Source of the DNA: Candidatus Poribacteria bacterium
GTDB taxonomy: Bacteria; Poribacteria; WGA-4E; WGA-3G
DNA: 44,375 bases
Assembly (NCBI GenBank): GCA_022820835.1
Contig: JAJEET010000087.1
Coordinates: 1-44,375, forward strand
Reading direction: 5' to 3'
Numbering within the stretch: the stretch's first letter is position 1; the number at the start of each line of letters is the position of its first letter. The translations under genes were made by a program, and so were the position numbers. Below are positions 15,246-25,019 of the stretch, piece after piece. A model generated the notes under the pieces. That model was not told the DNA's origin. It worked only from the letters and a program-made list of their open reading frames with translations, and searched no databases.

Positions 15246-15830
15246 GTGGATAGAACGGAAGCCTTACTCATTGCCGATCTCTGTGAAGGTGACGAGACAG
15301 CATTGGCACCCTTGATCGAAAGATATAAACGGATGGTCTACCGCCTCGCGGTTCAAATTACCAAAAACCGTGCCGATGCCGACGATGTCATGCAAGAGAC
15401 CTTTATTAAGGTCTATCGCTCGATTCACACCTTCCGAAAAGATGCCACTTTCGAGACGTGGCTCTATCGGATTGCCGTGAATGAGGCGCTCAATTTTGTC
15501 AAGCGTAGAGATCGCCGCCGAGAATGCACACTCGAAACAGCCGCAGAATCGGAATACGACTCGACCGTTCGTCACAACGTGCAGATAGCGAACGATCCGC
15601 ACGCCCAAGCAGAAAAGTCAGAACTCCGGCAACACGTTACAGCAGCGGTGAACAGTTTACCGGTTAAGCATCGGACAGTCGTTATCCTTCATGAGTTTGA
15701 GGGGCTCACGCATGCCGAAATCGCCTCAATCCTCAACTGCTCGGAAGGGACAGTCCGTTCGCGGTTACACTACGCACGCAAGAAGCTCCGAACACTCCTC
15801 AAACCGTATATGGATGCCAGAACAGTATAA
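15246..15830 (+). CDS. ECF sigma factor, RpoE-like
   Basis: 194 residues with a GTG start, fixed by GAGGAG nine bases upstream (15231-15236). Region 2 spans ~22-88 (LIERYKRMVYRLAVQITKN, ADDVMQETFIKVYRSIHTF, TWLYRIAVNEALNFVKRR) and region 4 ~135-187 (SLPVKHRTVVILHEFEGL, AEIASILNCSEGTVRSRL). There is no region 3, as in ECF sigma factors, which direct RNA polymerase to a small stress or envelope regulon. The next gene, 31 bp on, is a zinc anti-sigma factor, the standard arrangement. Probable self-regulation from 15180-15207. A clear family call; regulon unknown. Confidence 0.93.
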   Translation: MDRTEALLIADLCEGDETALAPLIERYKRMVYRLAVQITKNRADADDVMQETFIKVYRSIHTFRKDATFETWLYRIAVNEALNFVKRRDRRRECTLETAAESEYDSTVRHNVQIANDPHAQAEKSELRQHVTAAVNSLPVKHRTVVILHEFEGLTHAEIASILNCSEGTVRSRLHYARKKLRTLLKPYMDARTV

Positions 15831-15861
15831 TTGGAAGCCTATAATCTCGCGGAGAACATCA

Positions 15862-16815
15862 ATGAGATCCAAATGTCAGAAAATAGAACCTCTTATATCT
15901 GACTATATAGACGGCACACTGTCCGAACGGCAAACCGCCGATGTGACATCACATATCCGTTCTTGTGGAGCATGTAAACGAGAGGTCGCTGATCTGAAAA
16001 AGACGAAACACCTTCTCAAGAATTTCTACATTGAACCGGAAGCATCGGACACCTATTATGCGCGGTTCGCGACAGAACTCCAGCAACGCATCGAAGAGAG
16101 CGCGCCGACAGCTCCGCATCAACGGCTCGCTGCAGCCGCAACGCGGCTCGGTTGGCAGCTGCGGACACAGGCGTACCGATATGCCGACTACTTCCGACTC
16201 AGTAGATTCATCTTCATTAGACAACACACATTACCCTATTATGTACTCGCGCTAACGATGCTGATGTTAATCGCGGCACCGTTCCTGCTAACACATTTTC
16301 CATTCGACAACGGGAACGAACAGGTCCACTTCGCATCTACCGCCGTCGATCGCGATGCAACGTTGGCAGTTGAGCAGGAGAATGCTGCGTCACACAGTAT
16401 CAGCACACGCCGCAATCTCAACAGTGAACGAAAAACAGAAATACCGAGTGTAGACTCAGGTTCCGACATCTGGAAATTCACGGATGACCGAGTCGTAGAT
16501 GGTAATGTTTTTGTGGCACTCCATACAGAGGATTCCGATACAGTACCGAGTGTTGCCTTAGATATCGATTCCGAATTACTCACGTATGCTGAATTCGCGG
16601 CACAAGATGCCACTTTGGAACGTCTGACGGGTCGAGATGTCCTCACCGATAGACGCTATGCACTGCTGCTGCTCCGTGGTATCAACACAAGGCAGCACGC
16701 ACACCAAGAATACCAACGCAAACGGATCGAATTCAGAGGATTTTCACATAAATTGTTAGACGTACCGCTCGAAATGATGTCTGTTGAAGCCGGATACGAT
16801 CTGATAGAATTATAG
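15862..16815 (+). CDS. Membrane anti-sigma factor with zinc-finger (zf-HC2) domain
   Basis: 317 residues from the ATG at 15862, with GGAG seven bases upstream; longer in-frame starts would overlap the sigma gene and are unlikely. The N-terminal zinc-binding motif is complete: Cys5, then His31-x3-Cys35-x2-Cys38 (SHIRSCGACKR). A transmembrane helix follows at ~125-144. The C-terminal ~170 residues lie outside the cytoplasm and would be the sensor part; they match no domain I recognise. It should hold the ECF factor inactive until a signal triggers release or proteolysis. Co-transcribed with 15246-15830. Confidence 0.85.
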   Translation: MRSKCQKIEPLISDYIDGTLSERQTADVTSHIRSCGACKREVADLKKTKHLLKNFYIEPEASDTYYARFATELQQRIEESAPTAPHQRLAAAATRLGWQLRTQAYRYADYFRLSRFIFIRQHTLPYYVLALTMLMLIAAPFLLTHFPFDNGNEQVHFASTAVDRDATLAVEQENAASHSISTRRNLNSERKTEIPSVDSGSDIWKFTDDRVVDGNVFVALHTEDSDTVPSVALDIDSELLTYAEFAAQDATLERLTGRDVLTDRRYALLLLRGINTRQHAHQEYQRKRIEFRGFSHKLLDVPLEMMSVEAGYDLIEL

Positions 16816-16820
16816 CAAGA

Positions 16821-17025
16821 GAGTTGTCAGTTGTCAGTACGATTTTTTCTACGAAAAAATCTTTCAGTTTTAGTAGTTAACAGTTAACAGTGCTCAGTTA
16901 AAGAGGTATATTGTGGAAGTCGCAGCAAGTGTTCCAGGCACAAGTTGTTAACTGAGAACTGAAAGGGCAGCGGACTGAAAACTGATGACCAGTACGCTAA
17001 CAACCGATAACCGACAACTTATAAC
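16821..17025. repeat. Family D long-palindrome element before the TPR gene
   Basis: GAGTTGTCAGTTGTCAGTAC, hairpin GATTTTTTCTACGAAAAAATC (16840-16860), AGTTAACAGTTAACAGTGC, core CAGTTAAAGAGGTATATTGTGG (16896-16917), then TTGTTAACTGAGAACTG and ACCGATAACCGACAAC. Same plan as 11937-12143 and 13334-13556. Confidence 0.7.
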
Positions 17026-17088
17026 CAATCAACATCTAATCTCGTAGGCGTGCTTTCCGCACGCAGATGCAAATAAGGAGAACATTCA

Positions 17089-20000
17089 ATGAACCCAAGG
17101 ATTTTGGGAATTATTGGGGGTCTCGCTCTACTCATAGCCCTCCTTTCACCGTTCATGATGGGTAGCTCCAAAAAGGTGGAGCAGCTCTACAGCGACGCTG
17201 AAGACCTATATCAACAAGCGGATTTTGAAGGCGCAATTGCTAAGTTTAACGAGGCACTCGAAGAATCAACGAAGCGTGGTGTGAAGACCGAAGTTATTGA
17301 TAAAGACTTCACAACGCTCGGTAACTTTAGGATCGCAACCAGTTACTCCCGTCTCGCTGAACAATCCGGCGATGTCAATCACTTCGACACTGCGATTGAA
17401 TACATCGAAAAGGTTGCCCCGACAGCGACTGTGCCAAAACATCAAGAGGGGTTAACCTATCTCTGGGGACATATCCTCTATCGGACGGAGCAGTTTGAAC
17501 TCGCTGAGCCGAAATTCATGCAGCTCATCGAAAACTTCCCGAATAGCCTTTTCGTCGAAAATGCTTGGTACGGTATCGGGCAGCTCAATTACAGGCTTCA
17601 GAACTACGAAGACTCCAGGCAAGCATTTAAAGCCGTGCTTGATGGGTTCCCGAACTCCGATTTCAAGGACGACTCCCAGCACCTTATCGCACAGTCGTTC
17701 CTCAACGAATCCAACTACGAGCAGGCGTATCAAGAATTTGACAAGATCGCAACCGAGGAATATAAGAACTACCCCGAACTGCAAGCCGAAGCGATGTACA
17801 AGGCTGCTTTCAGTTTGAACCAACTCGGTCGAGACGATGAAGCGATCGGTCGGTATACGAACTTCATCACGCAGTTCCCGGAAAGCCAGCTCGTTACGGC
17901 GGCGTACTTCGACCAAGGTGCGATTTATGCCCGGCAAAAAGACTATGACAACGCACGCGTGAACTACGAGTTAGCCCTCCAAAATACCGCTGACCGATCC
18001 GTCCAAGCCGACATCCAGTCGGAGATCGGGCGGACTTATTCCGATCAGGGAGATTATGAAAACGCTATCGCCTCCTATAATTTGCTTCTCACGGAATACC
18101 CTGAGAGCGAATTCATTGCGGAAGCGAAAATCGGTATCGCTGATAGCCACTTCCTTTTAGAAAACTGGAGCGATGCGGCTGCGGCTTACGAACGCGTTAT
18201 CAACGAACACCCGGAAGAAACGGATTTCATCCCGTTCTCATCATACCGCATCGGCGAAGCCTACTACAGCCTCGGCACTGAGCAGCGTACCAGCGGCGAT
18301 ATAGATCCCGGGATAGCGACCCTCGAACTCTCATTGCAGTGGTATCAGAAAACGATCGACGACTTCCCGCAAGACCCCGTTGCACCGCACGCGCTCTACG
18401 GTGCCATCTGGGCACTCAACGATCTTGGACGGCAGGAAGAACTCGAAACCGTTGCTCGTGAGTTCATCGAAAAGAACAAAAACGACAACGAATTCGATAT
18501 CCTCGCTGCTGAGGTACAACTCCGCTTCGCAGACATTAAGCGGACGGAATTCAAACAGTATCTCGAAGCCGCCCAAGAATATGCGAAATTGTGGGAATAC
18601 CGTGATCTGCCGAAGTTCCATCTCGTCAAACTGATGGGTAAATTCTTTGAGGGACGTTCCTACTATGAAGCCTCGAAACCTGAAGGCTACGTAGAAGGCG
18701 ATCCCGGCGAAGGCTTCAATCAAGAACACCTCCAGAAGTCCGTCGCAGCGTATCAAGATGCGATTGCTAAGTTTAACGATGCCGCGTTCCTCCCCGGTGT
18801 CGCTGAAGAACGGTACGATGACTTCAGCGAACGCGGCGGACAGGTAGAAGCCTGCCTCATGAACGAAGCACTCTCACACGAGATGCTCGGCAGCTGGCAG
18901 GAAGCACGCGCCCGATACGCATCGATCCCAGAGGCGAGCGAACACTACGAACGCGCACTCCTCCTCATCGCGAACAGCCACGTTAAAGAAGGCGATAAAG
19001 AAGGCGCGATTCGTTACTATAACTCCATTTTAGACCAACTCGCTGATGCCGACAACCGCTCTTTAGCAGAAATTAAACTCGCTGACCTGCTCCGCGCAGA
19101 GGAACGGTTTGAGGAAGCAGCTGTCCAGTATCAAGCAGTGGTTGATGGTAACCCGACAGGTGAATACGCGGACGATGCACTCTACCTTGTCGGTCTCTGC
19201 TACTACCAAGCGGCATCTGAGAAGCCGGAACTCTTGGAACCCTCGGAAACCGCTTTCAAACGCGTCATCGCTGACTATGCCGACAGTCCGAACGCTATTG
19301 AGGCTTATTACGGATTGGCACTCGCCTATCGCGACGCTGCACAGAAGCAGAACCAAACCGATAAATGGCCCCTCATCCTCGAACTCGTTGATGAAGCAAA
19401 CAGCAAGTTCACCGGAAGTACCGACGAACTGGTTCTCAAAACACTCGGACATATCGAACTCGTCAAAGCGACCGCGATTGAAAACAGTAGCGAGGACATC
19501 GATACCGATACACTCGTCGCTTCTCTGAAACGATTTGTTGAAAACACCGGTACAGAGGAAGAGGCACGCAGCCGCTCGCAGCTGAAGATCGGACACACCT
19601 ACTACAGTGCGAAACGCTACGATGAGGCACTCGCGGAGTATCTCCTCTTCGTAGAATTGTTCCCGAACAGCGAACTCGCACCCAATGCGCAATACCAAGC
19701 AGCCGTATGCCACTATCAAATTTCACAGGCTGCGACGGATGCTGGTAGCAAGCAGCTTAGCCTGCAGAATGCCGTCAGTGCCGCTGAAAAAGTTGCAACC
19801 CTCACCAATGACGCGGACAACCTCATTAGTGCGAATTATACCGCCGGGTTAGCGTTGTTAGGGTTGGAGAACCCGAAAGGCGCAGCGGATGCGTTCCGAA
19901 AAGTCACGGCGTTGGAAGGTCAAACCGAAGATGAAGCACGGAAAACACTCGTCTTCCAAGCGCACTCACGCCTCGCTGAACTCAACGGCACGCTCGGCGA

Positions 20001-21807
20001 CCATGCCGCAGCTGTCCAAGAGTATCAGTACATCATCGAAAACACTGAAGATGTTGACCTGAAGGGACGTTCCTATTTCGCAATGGCTTATGCACAAGAG
20101 GAACAGCTGAACGCACATCAGGAAGCCTTGATGAGTTATCAGAACGCCATCGAATTGGTCAATGACCCGCTCACGAGGGCGCAATCCTACTACCGTATGG
20201 GTCTGATTTATCAAGACGATCTGAAACAACCCGATAAAGCGTTGGAAACCTTCCAAACGCTCATCGGTGAATATAGCGGTTCAGACAATACGAGCGTCGC
20301 CTCAATGGTGGCTGATGCCGGCATCCGGCGTTCAACGCTCTACGTCGAACTCGGACGTTTAGATGAAGCGATCGCCGAAGCGACGGAAGCACTCACTCGG
20401 ACGAAGGGTAACCCGAATGCAAGTGTGGCAGAGAAAGCCGCTGCGCAATATAACCTCGGTTTCCTCTATTCCGATAAAGCGCGTTCCGTTTTCCCCTCTG
20501 GCGAGGGTGCATCAACGAAACCGTACATTGAAACGAGCCGTCAAGCTGCAGCAACTTTCTTTGAAGTCAATACAATCGCGGCACCGGTTGAGCAAGCGAA
20601 TAAGGAGACGGTTATTCCGTATGTCCAAAACTCGCTGTTCCAAGCCGGTCAAATTTATTACTCTGTCGGTGTAGGGTTCAAATACTCCGAAGACCCGACG
20701 CAGCTGCCGCCTGACTTAGTTAATTGCCTCAAACCTCTCTCGCAATTCGTGCAGTACGCGGATCAGGGCATTTTCCCGGCAGACGGTCTCACGAAAAACG
20801 TTGAGACATCTCTCAACTACATGGCTGGTGCCAATTTTGAGCTTGGGAGAATGCAGGTCGGTATAGACGGTGAGATGTCTGAGACGGCGATCGGTTATTT
20901 CGTTGCTGCTGCGGATGTGTTCAGCGACATGGTGCGCCGCTATCCGAATGCAGCTGACGCGGCGTTCTGGCAGTACCACGTTGGTGAATCCTATTTCGCC
21001 TCCCAGCAATTCGAGAAAGCGATCGAAGAATACGATAAAGTCCGCCAAGTGAATAAGAATCATAAAAGCGCGCCTGAATCGTTATACGCGATCTCGACGT
21101 GTGCACAACTGCTCAGCGAAGCCGCGATTGAAGCAGGTGATGCCGAAGCAGAGCAACGTTGGTACGACAGACTGTTCGCTGCTAACGAAACCCTCGCCGC
21201 TGAATACCCGGAAAGTGCATACACTGCCGATGCGCTTATCAACATCGGTAACAAGTACTTCAACGCGGGTTCGGAGGAAGGGATCGAGGAATCCGAACGT
21301 ATCCGTCTCTACCAACAAGCGATTGATCACTACCAGAGAGCGATTGATACCCCCGGCATCGGTGCCGAATCGAAAACGACAGCGCAAGGCTATCTCAACG
21401 ATACTGCCAATGCGCTCGCCTACTACGAATACGATCAGGCAGACAAGCTGCTAAACCAAGGGAAACTCGCACGCGGTGACGAACAGAAAACGCAGATTGA
21501 AGGCTCCATCGCAGCGTTCAAGAAAATTATTGAAATGTATCCGACGAGTACCTATGCGGATCTCGGTCTCGTACAGATCGGTGAAGGCTATATGGTATTA
21601 GCGGATAGCGATGACGCTTACTTCAATGACGCATTAGAGTATTTCAACCGTTTGTGGGCGAAATACGATACCGTTCCGCCTACCGATTCAAAGGTTAACA
21701 ACGCACTCACGTATGCACAAAGCCAAGTCCAGGTCATCCTGAGTTACATGGAGGCAAATAATCTGGAAATCCGTGAAGGCGTTACCCGCGGTGGCGGTGG
21801 TGAGTAA
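17089..21807 (+). CDS. Very large membrane-anchored TPR repeat protein
   Basis: 1572 residues with AAGGAG before the ATG. Residues 5-24 (ILGIIGGLALLIALLSPFMM) form a single membrane anchor or uncleaved signal, and nearly all the rest is tetratricopeptide-like helical repeats. Typical units are LYQQADFEGAIAKFNEALEE, FPNSLFVENAWYGIGQLNY and KRYDEALAEYLLFVELFPNS; many have the BamD/YbgF-like pattern Y..P.S.....A. TPR arrays are protein-docking scaffolds, and the anchor places this one in the periplasm or at the outer face. The C-terminus is a short glycine-rich tail (TRGGGGE). It follows the anti-sigma gene by 270 bp of repeat and may have its own promoter. Partners unknown. Confidence 0.85.
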   Translation: MNPRILGIIGGLALLIALLSPFMMGSSKKVEQLYSDAEDLYQQADFEGAIAKFNEALEESTKRGVKTEVIDKDFTTLGNFRIATSYSRLAEQSGDVNHFDTAIEYIEKVAPTATVPKHQEGLTYLWGHILYRTEQFELAEPKFMQLIENFPNSLFVENAWYGIGQLNYRLQNYEDSRQAFKAVLDGFPNSDFKDDSQHLIAQSFLNESNYEQAYQEFDKIATEEYKNYPELQAEAMYKAAFSLNQLGRDDEAIGRYTNFITQFPESQLVTAAYFDQGAIYARQKDYDNARVNYELALQNTADRSVQADIQSEIGRTYSDQGDYENAIASYNLLLTEYPESEFIAEAKIGIADSHFLLENWSDAAAAYERVINEHPEETDFIPFSSYRIGEAYYSLGTEQRTSGDIDPGIATLELSLQWYQKTIDDFPQDPVAPHALYGAIWALNDLGRQEELETVAREFIEKNKNDNEFDILAAEVQLRFADIKRTEFKQYLEAAQEYAKLWEYRDLPKFHLVKLMGKFFEGRSYYEASKPEGYVEGDPGEGFNQEHLQKSVAAYQDAIAKFNDAAFLPGVAEERYDDFSERGGQVEACLMNEALSHEMLGSWQEARARYASIPEASEHYERALLLIANSHVKEGDKEGAIRYYNSILDQLADADNRSLAEIKLADLLRAEERFEEAAVQYQAVVDGNPTGEYADDALYLVGLCYYQAASEKPELLEPSETAFKRVIADYADSPNAIEAYYGLALAYRDAAQKQNQTDKWPLILELVDEANSKFTGSTDELVLKTLGHIELVKATAIENSSEDIDTDTLVASLKRFVENTGTEEEARSRSQLKIGHTYYSAKRYDEALAEYLLFVELFPNSELAPNAQYQAAVCHYQISQAATDAGSKQLSLQNAVSAAEKVATLTNDADNLISANYTAGLALLGLENPKGAADAFRKVTALEGQTEDEARKTLVFQAHSRLAELNGTLGDHAAAVQEYQYIIENTEDVDLKGRSYFAMAYAQEEQLNAHQEALMSYQNAIELVNDPLTRAQSYYRMGLIYQDDLKQPDKALETFQTLIGEYSGSDNTSVASMVADAGIRRSTLYVELGRLDEAIAEATEALTRTKGNPNASVAEKAAAQYNLGFLYSDKARSVFPSGEGASTKPYIETSRQAAATFFEVNTIAAPVEQANKETVIPYVQNSLFQAGQIYYSVGVGFKYSEDPTQLPPDLVNCLKPLSQFVQYADQGIFPADGLTKNVETSLNYMAGANFELGRMQVGIDGEMSETAIGYFVAAADVFSDMVRRYPNAADAAFWQYHVGESYFASQQFEKAIEEYDKVRQVNKNHKSAPESLYAISTCAQLLSEAAIEAGDAEAEQRWYDRLFAANETLAAEYPESAYTADALINIGNKYFNAGSEEGIEESERIRLYQQAIDHYQRAIDTPGIGAESKTTAQGYLNDTANALAYYEYDQADKLLNQGKLARGDEQKTQIEGSIAAFKKIIEMYPTSTYADLGLVQIGEGYMVLADSDDAYFNDALEYFNRLWAKYDTVPPTDSKVNNALTYAQSQVQVILSYMEANNLEIREGVTRGGGGE

Positions 21808-21892
21808 CCACTAAAGGCAGGGTGACGAACCCCGCCTGCAATGAGAATGCAGCTGCAATGAGAATGCGGCTGTGATGGGACCGAAACGTGCA

Positions 21893-21918
21893 GGGAGGAT
21901 GCCGTCAGGCATCCTCCT
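21893..21918 (+). terminator. Possible terminator hairpin after the TPR gene
   Basis: Perfect stem GAGGATGCC / GGCATCCTC with a GTCA loop, extended by a GG:CT pairing. It is followed by CTCTTATG rather than a clean T run, so termination may be weak. The upstream segment (21822-21880) carries repeated GCAATGAGAATGC words and the CCCCGCCTGCA motif shared with 33859-33913. Confidence 0.55.
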
Positions 21919-22011
21919 CTCTTATGCCCCCACTTCAATCAAAATCCCCCAATGCTACTACCAATTCTAATTGAGGATTCGTCTTAAAAGTGCCACCATT
22001 TTTGAACTATG

Positions 22012-22044
22012 CTCGGTTCGGTTAGGAAACCGAACCTACCGGCC
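22012..22044. repeat. Family C palindrome, minimal copy
   Basis: CTCGGTTCGGTTAGGAAACCGAACCTACCGG in essence: the two arms directly joined, without the GAGTAC core seen in longer copies. A decayed half (GGTAGGTGCGGTTGGGAACC) follows at 22110-22129. Confidence 0.7.
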
Positions 22045-22159
22045 CTGGGTAGACGGTGTACAGTTAATGGAATATAAACTTTTAGAAATGGTATAAGAAT
22101 CCATAGAACGGTAGGTGCGGTTGGGAACCGCGCTCGTATTTTAAGGAGTACGCAAAAAA

Positions 22160-23329
22160 GTGTATGATGAATTAATAGTGCCACCGCGCGTGCTACTCGG
22201 TCCCGGACCGAGTGAGGCAAACGTGCGGGTACTTAAAGCAATGACAACCCCAATGTTGGGGTACTTAGATACTAAATTCGTTGAAGTGATGGATGACACG
22301 GTGGCACTGCTCCGCCAAGTCTTCGGCACCGAAAACAGACTGACCTTCCCTGTCTCAGGCACCGGTACTGCGGGGATGGAAGCGGCACTCGCCAACATCA
22401 TCGAACCCGGTGACAGTGTCGTTGTCGGTATCAACGGCTATTTCGGCGAACGGATCGCCAACATCGCCACACGATGCGATGGTGCTGTTACAACCGTAGA
22501 ATCAGAATGGGGTACACATATCCCCGCTGAAAGCATCGCAGAAGCCGTTGAGAAAACGGTTACACCGAAACTTGTTGCACTCGTCCATGCGGAAACCTCT
22601 ACCGGTATCCTCCAACCGCTAACGGATGCCATTGAGATTGCACACGACAATGGTGCGCTCTTCCTCGCCGATTGCGTTACATCACTCGGTGGACAACCCG
22701 TGGACATGGATACACGCGGCATTGACATCGCATATAGCTGCACCCAAAAATGCCTCGCCGCTCCACCCGGACTCTCGCCTATCAGTTTCAGCGAACGCGC
22801 CGTTGACGTGATCCGGAATCGGAAAACGCCGATTCAGAGTTTCTATCTCGATATGACGCTCTTGGAAAACTATTGGCACGGCGACACACGCGGCTACCAT
22901 CACACTGTCTCCATGTCAATGATCTACGCATTACGGGAAGCACTACGCGTCGTTTTAGAAGAAGGGTTGGCAGCTCGCTATGCCCGGCACGAACTTAACG
23001 CACGCGCCCTTCTCGCCGGCGCAGAAGCGATCCATCTGCAACCTGCAGCCGAAGATGGCTACCGGGCACCGATGCTCACAACGCTCCGTATTCCAGAAGG
23101 CATCGACGACGCATCTATTCGGAAACAACTCATTACAGACTACGGGATAGAGATCGGGGCAGGATTGGGAATCTTTGGTGGGAAAGCGTGGCGGATCGGA
23201 TTGATGGGTGAATCTGCCAATGAACGGAATGTAATGCTCGTTCTCAATGCATTGGAAAAATTACTGATTGCGTCTGGGCACAACGTGGAACCGGGTACAG
23301 CTGCCCACGCAGCAGCGCAGGTGTATTAG
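22160..23329 (+). CDS. Class V aminotransferase, alanine-glyoxylate / serine-pyruvate type
   Basis: 389 residues with a GTG start 11 bases after AAGGAG (22143-22148). PLP enzyme of fold type I. Seen: VLLGPGPSEANVRVLKAM (11-28), the PLP-phosphate loop SGTGTAGMEAAL (66-77), Asp171 in FLADCVTSLGG for the pyridine nitrogen, and Lys197 in SCTQKCLAAPPG as Schiff-base lysine. The C-terminal GAGLGIFGGKAWRIGLMG fits the substrate arginine region. Family members move the amino group of alanine or serine onto glyoxylate or pyruvate. Which substrates apply here cannot be read from sequence. No operon partner: a repeat and convergent guaA follow. Confidence 0.9.
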   Translation: MYDELIVPPRVLLGPGPSEANVRVLKAMTTPMLGYLDTKFVEVMDDTVALLRQVFGTENRLTFPVSGTGTAGMEAALANIIEPGDSVVVGINGYFGERIANIATRCDGAVTTVESEWGTHIPAESIAEAVEKTVTPKLVALVHAETSTGILQPLTDAIEIAHDNGALFLADCVTSLGGQPVDMDTRGIDIAYSCTQKCLAAPPGLSPISFSERAVDVIRNRKTPIQSFYLDMTLLENYWHGDTRGYHHTVSMSMIYALREALRVVLEEGLAARYARHELNARALLAGAEAIHLQPAAEDGYRAPMLTTLRIPEGIDDASIRKQLITDYGIEIGAGLGIFGGKAWRIGLMGESANERNVMLVLNALEKLLIASGHNVEPGTAAHAAAQVY

Positions 23330-23332
23330 TTT

Positions 23333-23404
23333 TGAGTTATCAGTTATCAAAGTACTGGTTATCAGTCCTCTGACGGCTGATGGCTAACTGCTGACGGCTG
23401 ACAA
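23333..23404. repeat. Family D short copy between convergent genes
   Basis: GAGTTATCAGTTATCAAAG then CTGACGGCTGATGGCTAAC and GCTGACGGCTGACAAC. Here AT-rich and GC-rich words occur within one copy, linking the two flavours of the family. The right end touches the guaA stop codon. Confidence 0.65.
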
Positions 23405-24976
23405 CTATTCCCATTCAATGGTACTCGGCGGTTTTGAACTTATATCGTAAACAACTCGATTGATGCCCTGTACTTCGTTGATAATCCTGTTAGAGATCCT
23501 CGCGAGTACGTCCGCTGGTATGCGTGCCCAATCCGCTGTCATCGCATCGCTACTGGTAACAGCTCGGAGTGCGACTGCGTTCTCATACGTCCGTGCATCC
23601 CCCATAACACCGACACTCCTCACAGGGAGGAGCACGACCAATGCCTGCCAAATATCGTTGTATAATCCGGCTGCCTTGATTTCAGAGATAAAGATTGCAT
23701 CCGCCGCACGGAGCACCTCCAAACGTTCGCGCGTCACCTCACCTAAAACACGGACTGCGAGTCCAGGCCCCGGAAACGGGTGCCGTCCAAGCACAGCAGC
23801 CGGAACATTCAACTCAGCACCGACAGCGCGGACTTCATCCTTAAATAGTTCCCTGAACGGTTCCAGTAACTCAAAAGGCATGTCGGACGGCAGTCCCCCG
23901 ACATTATGATGCGTCTTGATTGTCGCAGAAGGCCCCTTGACAGAAACACTCTCAATCACATCAGGGTAGAGCGTACCCTGTGCGAGAAAACGGAAATCGT
24001 GTCCTATATCTGCGACTGCCCGTTTGAAGCTCTCAATGAACTGCGCCCCGATCACCTTCCGCTTCTTCTCTGGGTCAGTGATACCTGCCAAGCCGTTGAG
24101 AAACGGTGCGGCGGCATCAATAGCAATCAGCGGTATGCCGATCTTCTTGCAAGTTTCAACGACCTCAGCAGCCTCATTTTTTCGGAGCAATCCGTTATCA
24201 ACAAAGACAGATACGAGTGCGTCGCCGATCGCTTGATGGAGCAGCGTCGCTAACACCATAGAATCAATACCGCCGCTGACAGCACAGAGGACGCGTTCAC
24301 TACCGACCCGTTCTTGTATTTGTGCGGTCGCGCGGGCGACGAAAGCGCGCATTGTCCATGTACTGTGGCATCCACATATCTCGCGTGCGAAGTTCGCCAA
24401 AATACGGTCAGCATCTTGTGTATGCTCCACCTCCGGGTGAAACTGTAAACCGTAGAACCCACGCTCTGCATCCGCCATAGCAGCGACAGGTGCGTTCTCC
24501 GTCTTCGCGATGATTTTGAAACCCACAGGTGGTGCCTCAATCCGATCACCGTGGCTCATCCATGCGGAAAAATCCGAGGCGAGTCCTGCAAATAGCGGGT
24601 CAGTTTCGTGGAGTACTTGAAGCGGTGCGCGTCCGTATTCCCGCTCGACCGCAGGATGCACCTTCCCGCCAGTTAAGAGCACCGCCATGAGTTGCATACC
24701 GTAGCAGATACCCAACACGGGTATACCGAATTGAAAAAGTTTCGGATCGACTGTTGGGGCATCCGCTTCATAGACGCTTGCGGGACCGCCACTGAGAATG
24801 ATCCCTTTCGGTGCAATGGCTTTTATCTGCGGTAACGTTAAGGTATACGGATGGATTTCGCAGTAGACGTTCTGTTCGCGTACACGCCGTGCAATGAGCT
24901 GCGTGTATTGCGAACCGAAATCCAAAATCAGGAGCGTTTCTTGCCGTGTGGATACACTTTTACTCGTGTGGCTCAT
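23405..24976 (-). CDS. guaA: GMP synthase (glutamine-hydrolysing)
   Basis: 523 residues, normal length. Converts XMP, ATP and glutamine to GMP. Class I glutamine amidotransferase domain with nucleophile Cys91 (VLGICYGMQ) and His180/Glu182 (FHPEVEHT); ATP pyrophosphatase loop SGGIDS (234-239); C-terminal dimerisation part ending in the conserved PPSTIEWE. All catalytic residues are present. It begins 43 bp after the small gene at 25020 on the same strand and may share its transcript. The stop codon touches a family D repeat. Confidence 0.97.
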   Translation of the reverse strand: MSHTSKSVSTRQETLLILDFGSQYTQLIARRVREQNVYCEIHPYTLTLPQIKAIAPKGIILSGGPASVYEADAPTVDPKLFQFGIPVLGICYGMQLMAVLLTGGKVHPAVEREYGRAPLQVLHETDPLFAGLASDFSAWMSHGDRIEAPPVGFKIIAKTENAPVAAMADAERGFYGLQFHPEVEHTQDADRILANFAREICGCHSTWTMRAFVARATAQIQERVGSERVLCAVSGGIDSMVLATLLHQAIGDALVSVFVDNGLLRKNEAAEVVETCKKIGIPLIAIDAAAPFLNGLAGITDPEKKRKVIGAQFIESFKRAVADIGHDFRFLAQGTLYPDVIESVSVKGPSATIKTHHNVGGLPSDMPFELLEPFRELFKDEVRAVGAELNVPAAVLGRHPFPGPGLAVRVLGEVTRERLEVLRAADAIFISEIKAAGLYNDIWQALVVLLPVRSVGVMGDARTYENAVALRAVTSSDAMTADWARIPADVLARISNRIINEVQGINRVVYDISSKPPSTIEWE

Positions 24977-25019
24977 ATCTCAATAGACGGCATCTGCTCT
25001 GTTTAACAATGCCGCTTCT

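Noticed and set aside
15691..15861. Longer start for the anti-sigma factor
   Set aside because: It would overlap the sigma gene by 140 bases in another frame; the zinc motif and ribosome binding site fit the ATG at 15862.
17015..17040. CAACTT-14-TCTAAT as an ECF promoter before the TPR gene
   Set aside because: The spacer is three bases shorter than in the sigma gene's own candidate site and the words lie in repeat sequence, so it is not supported.
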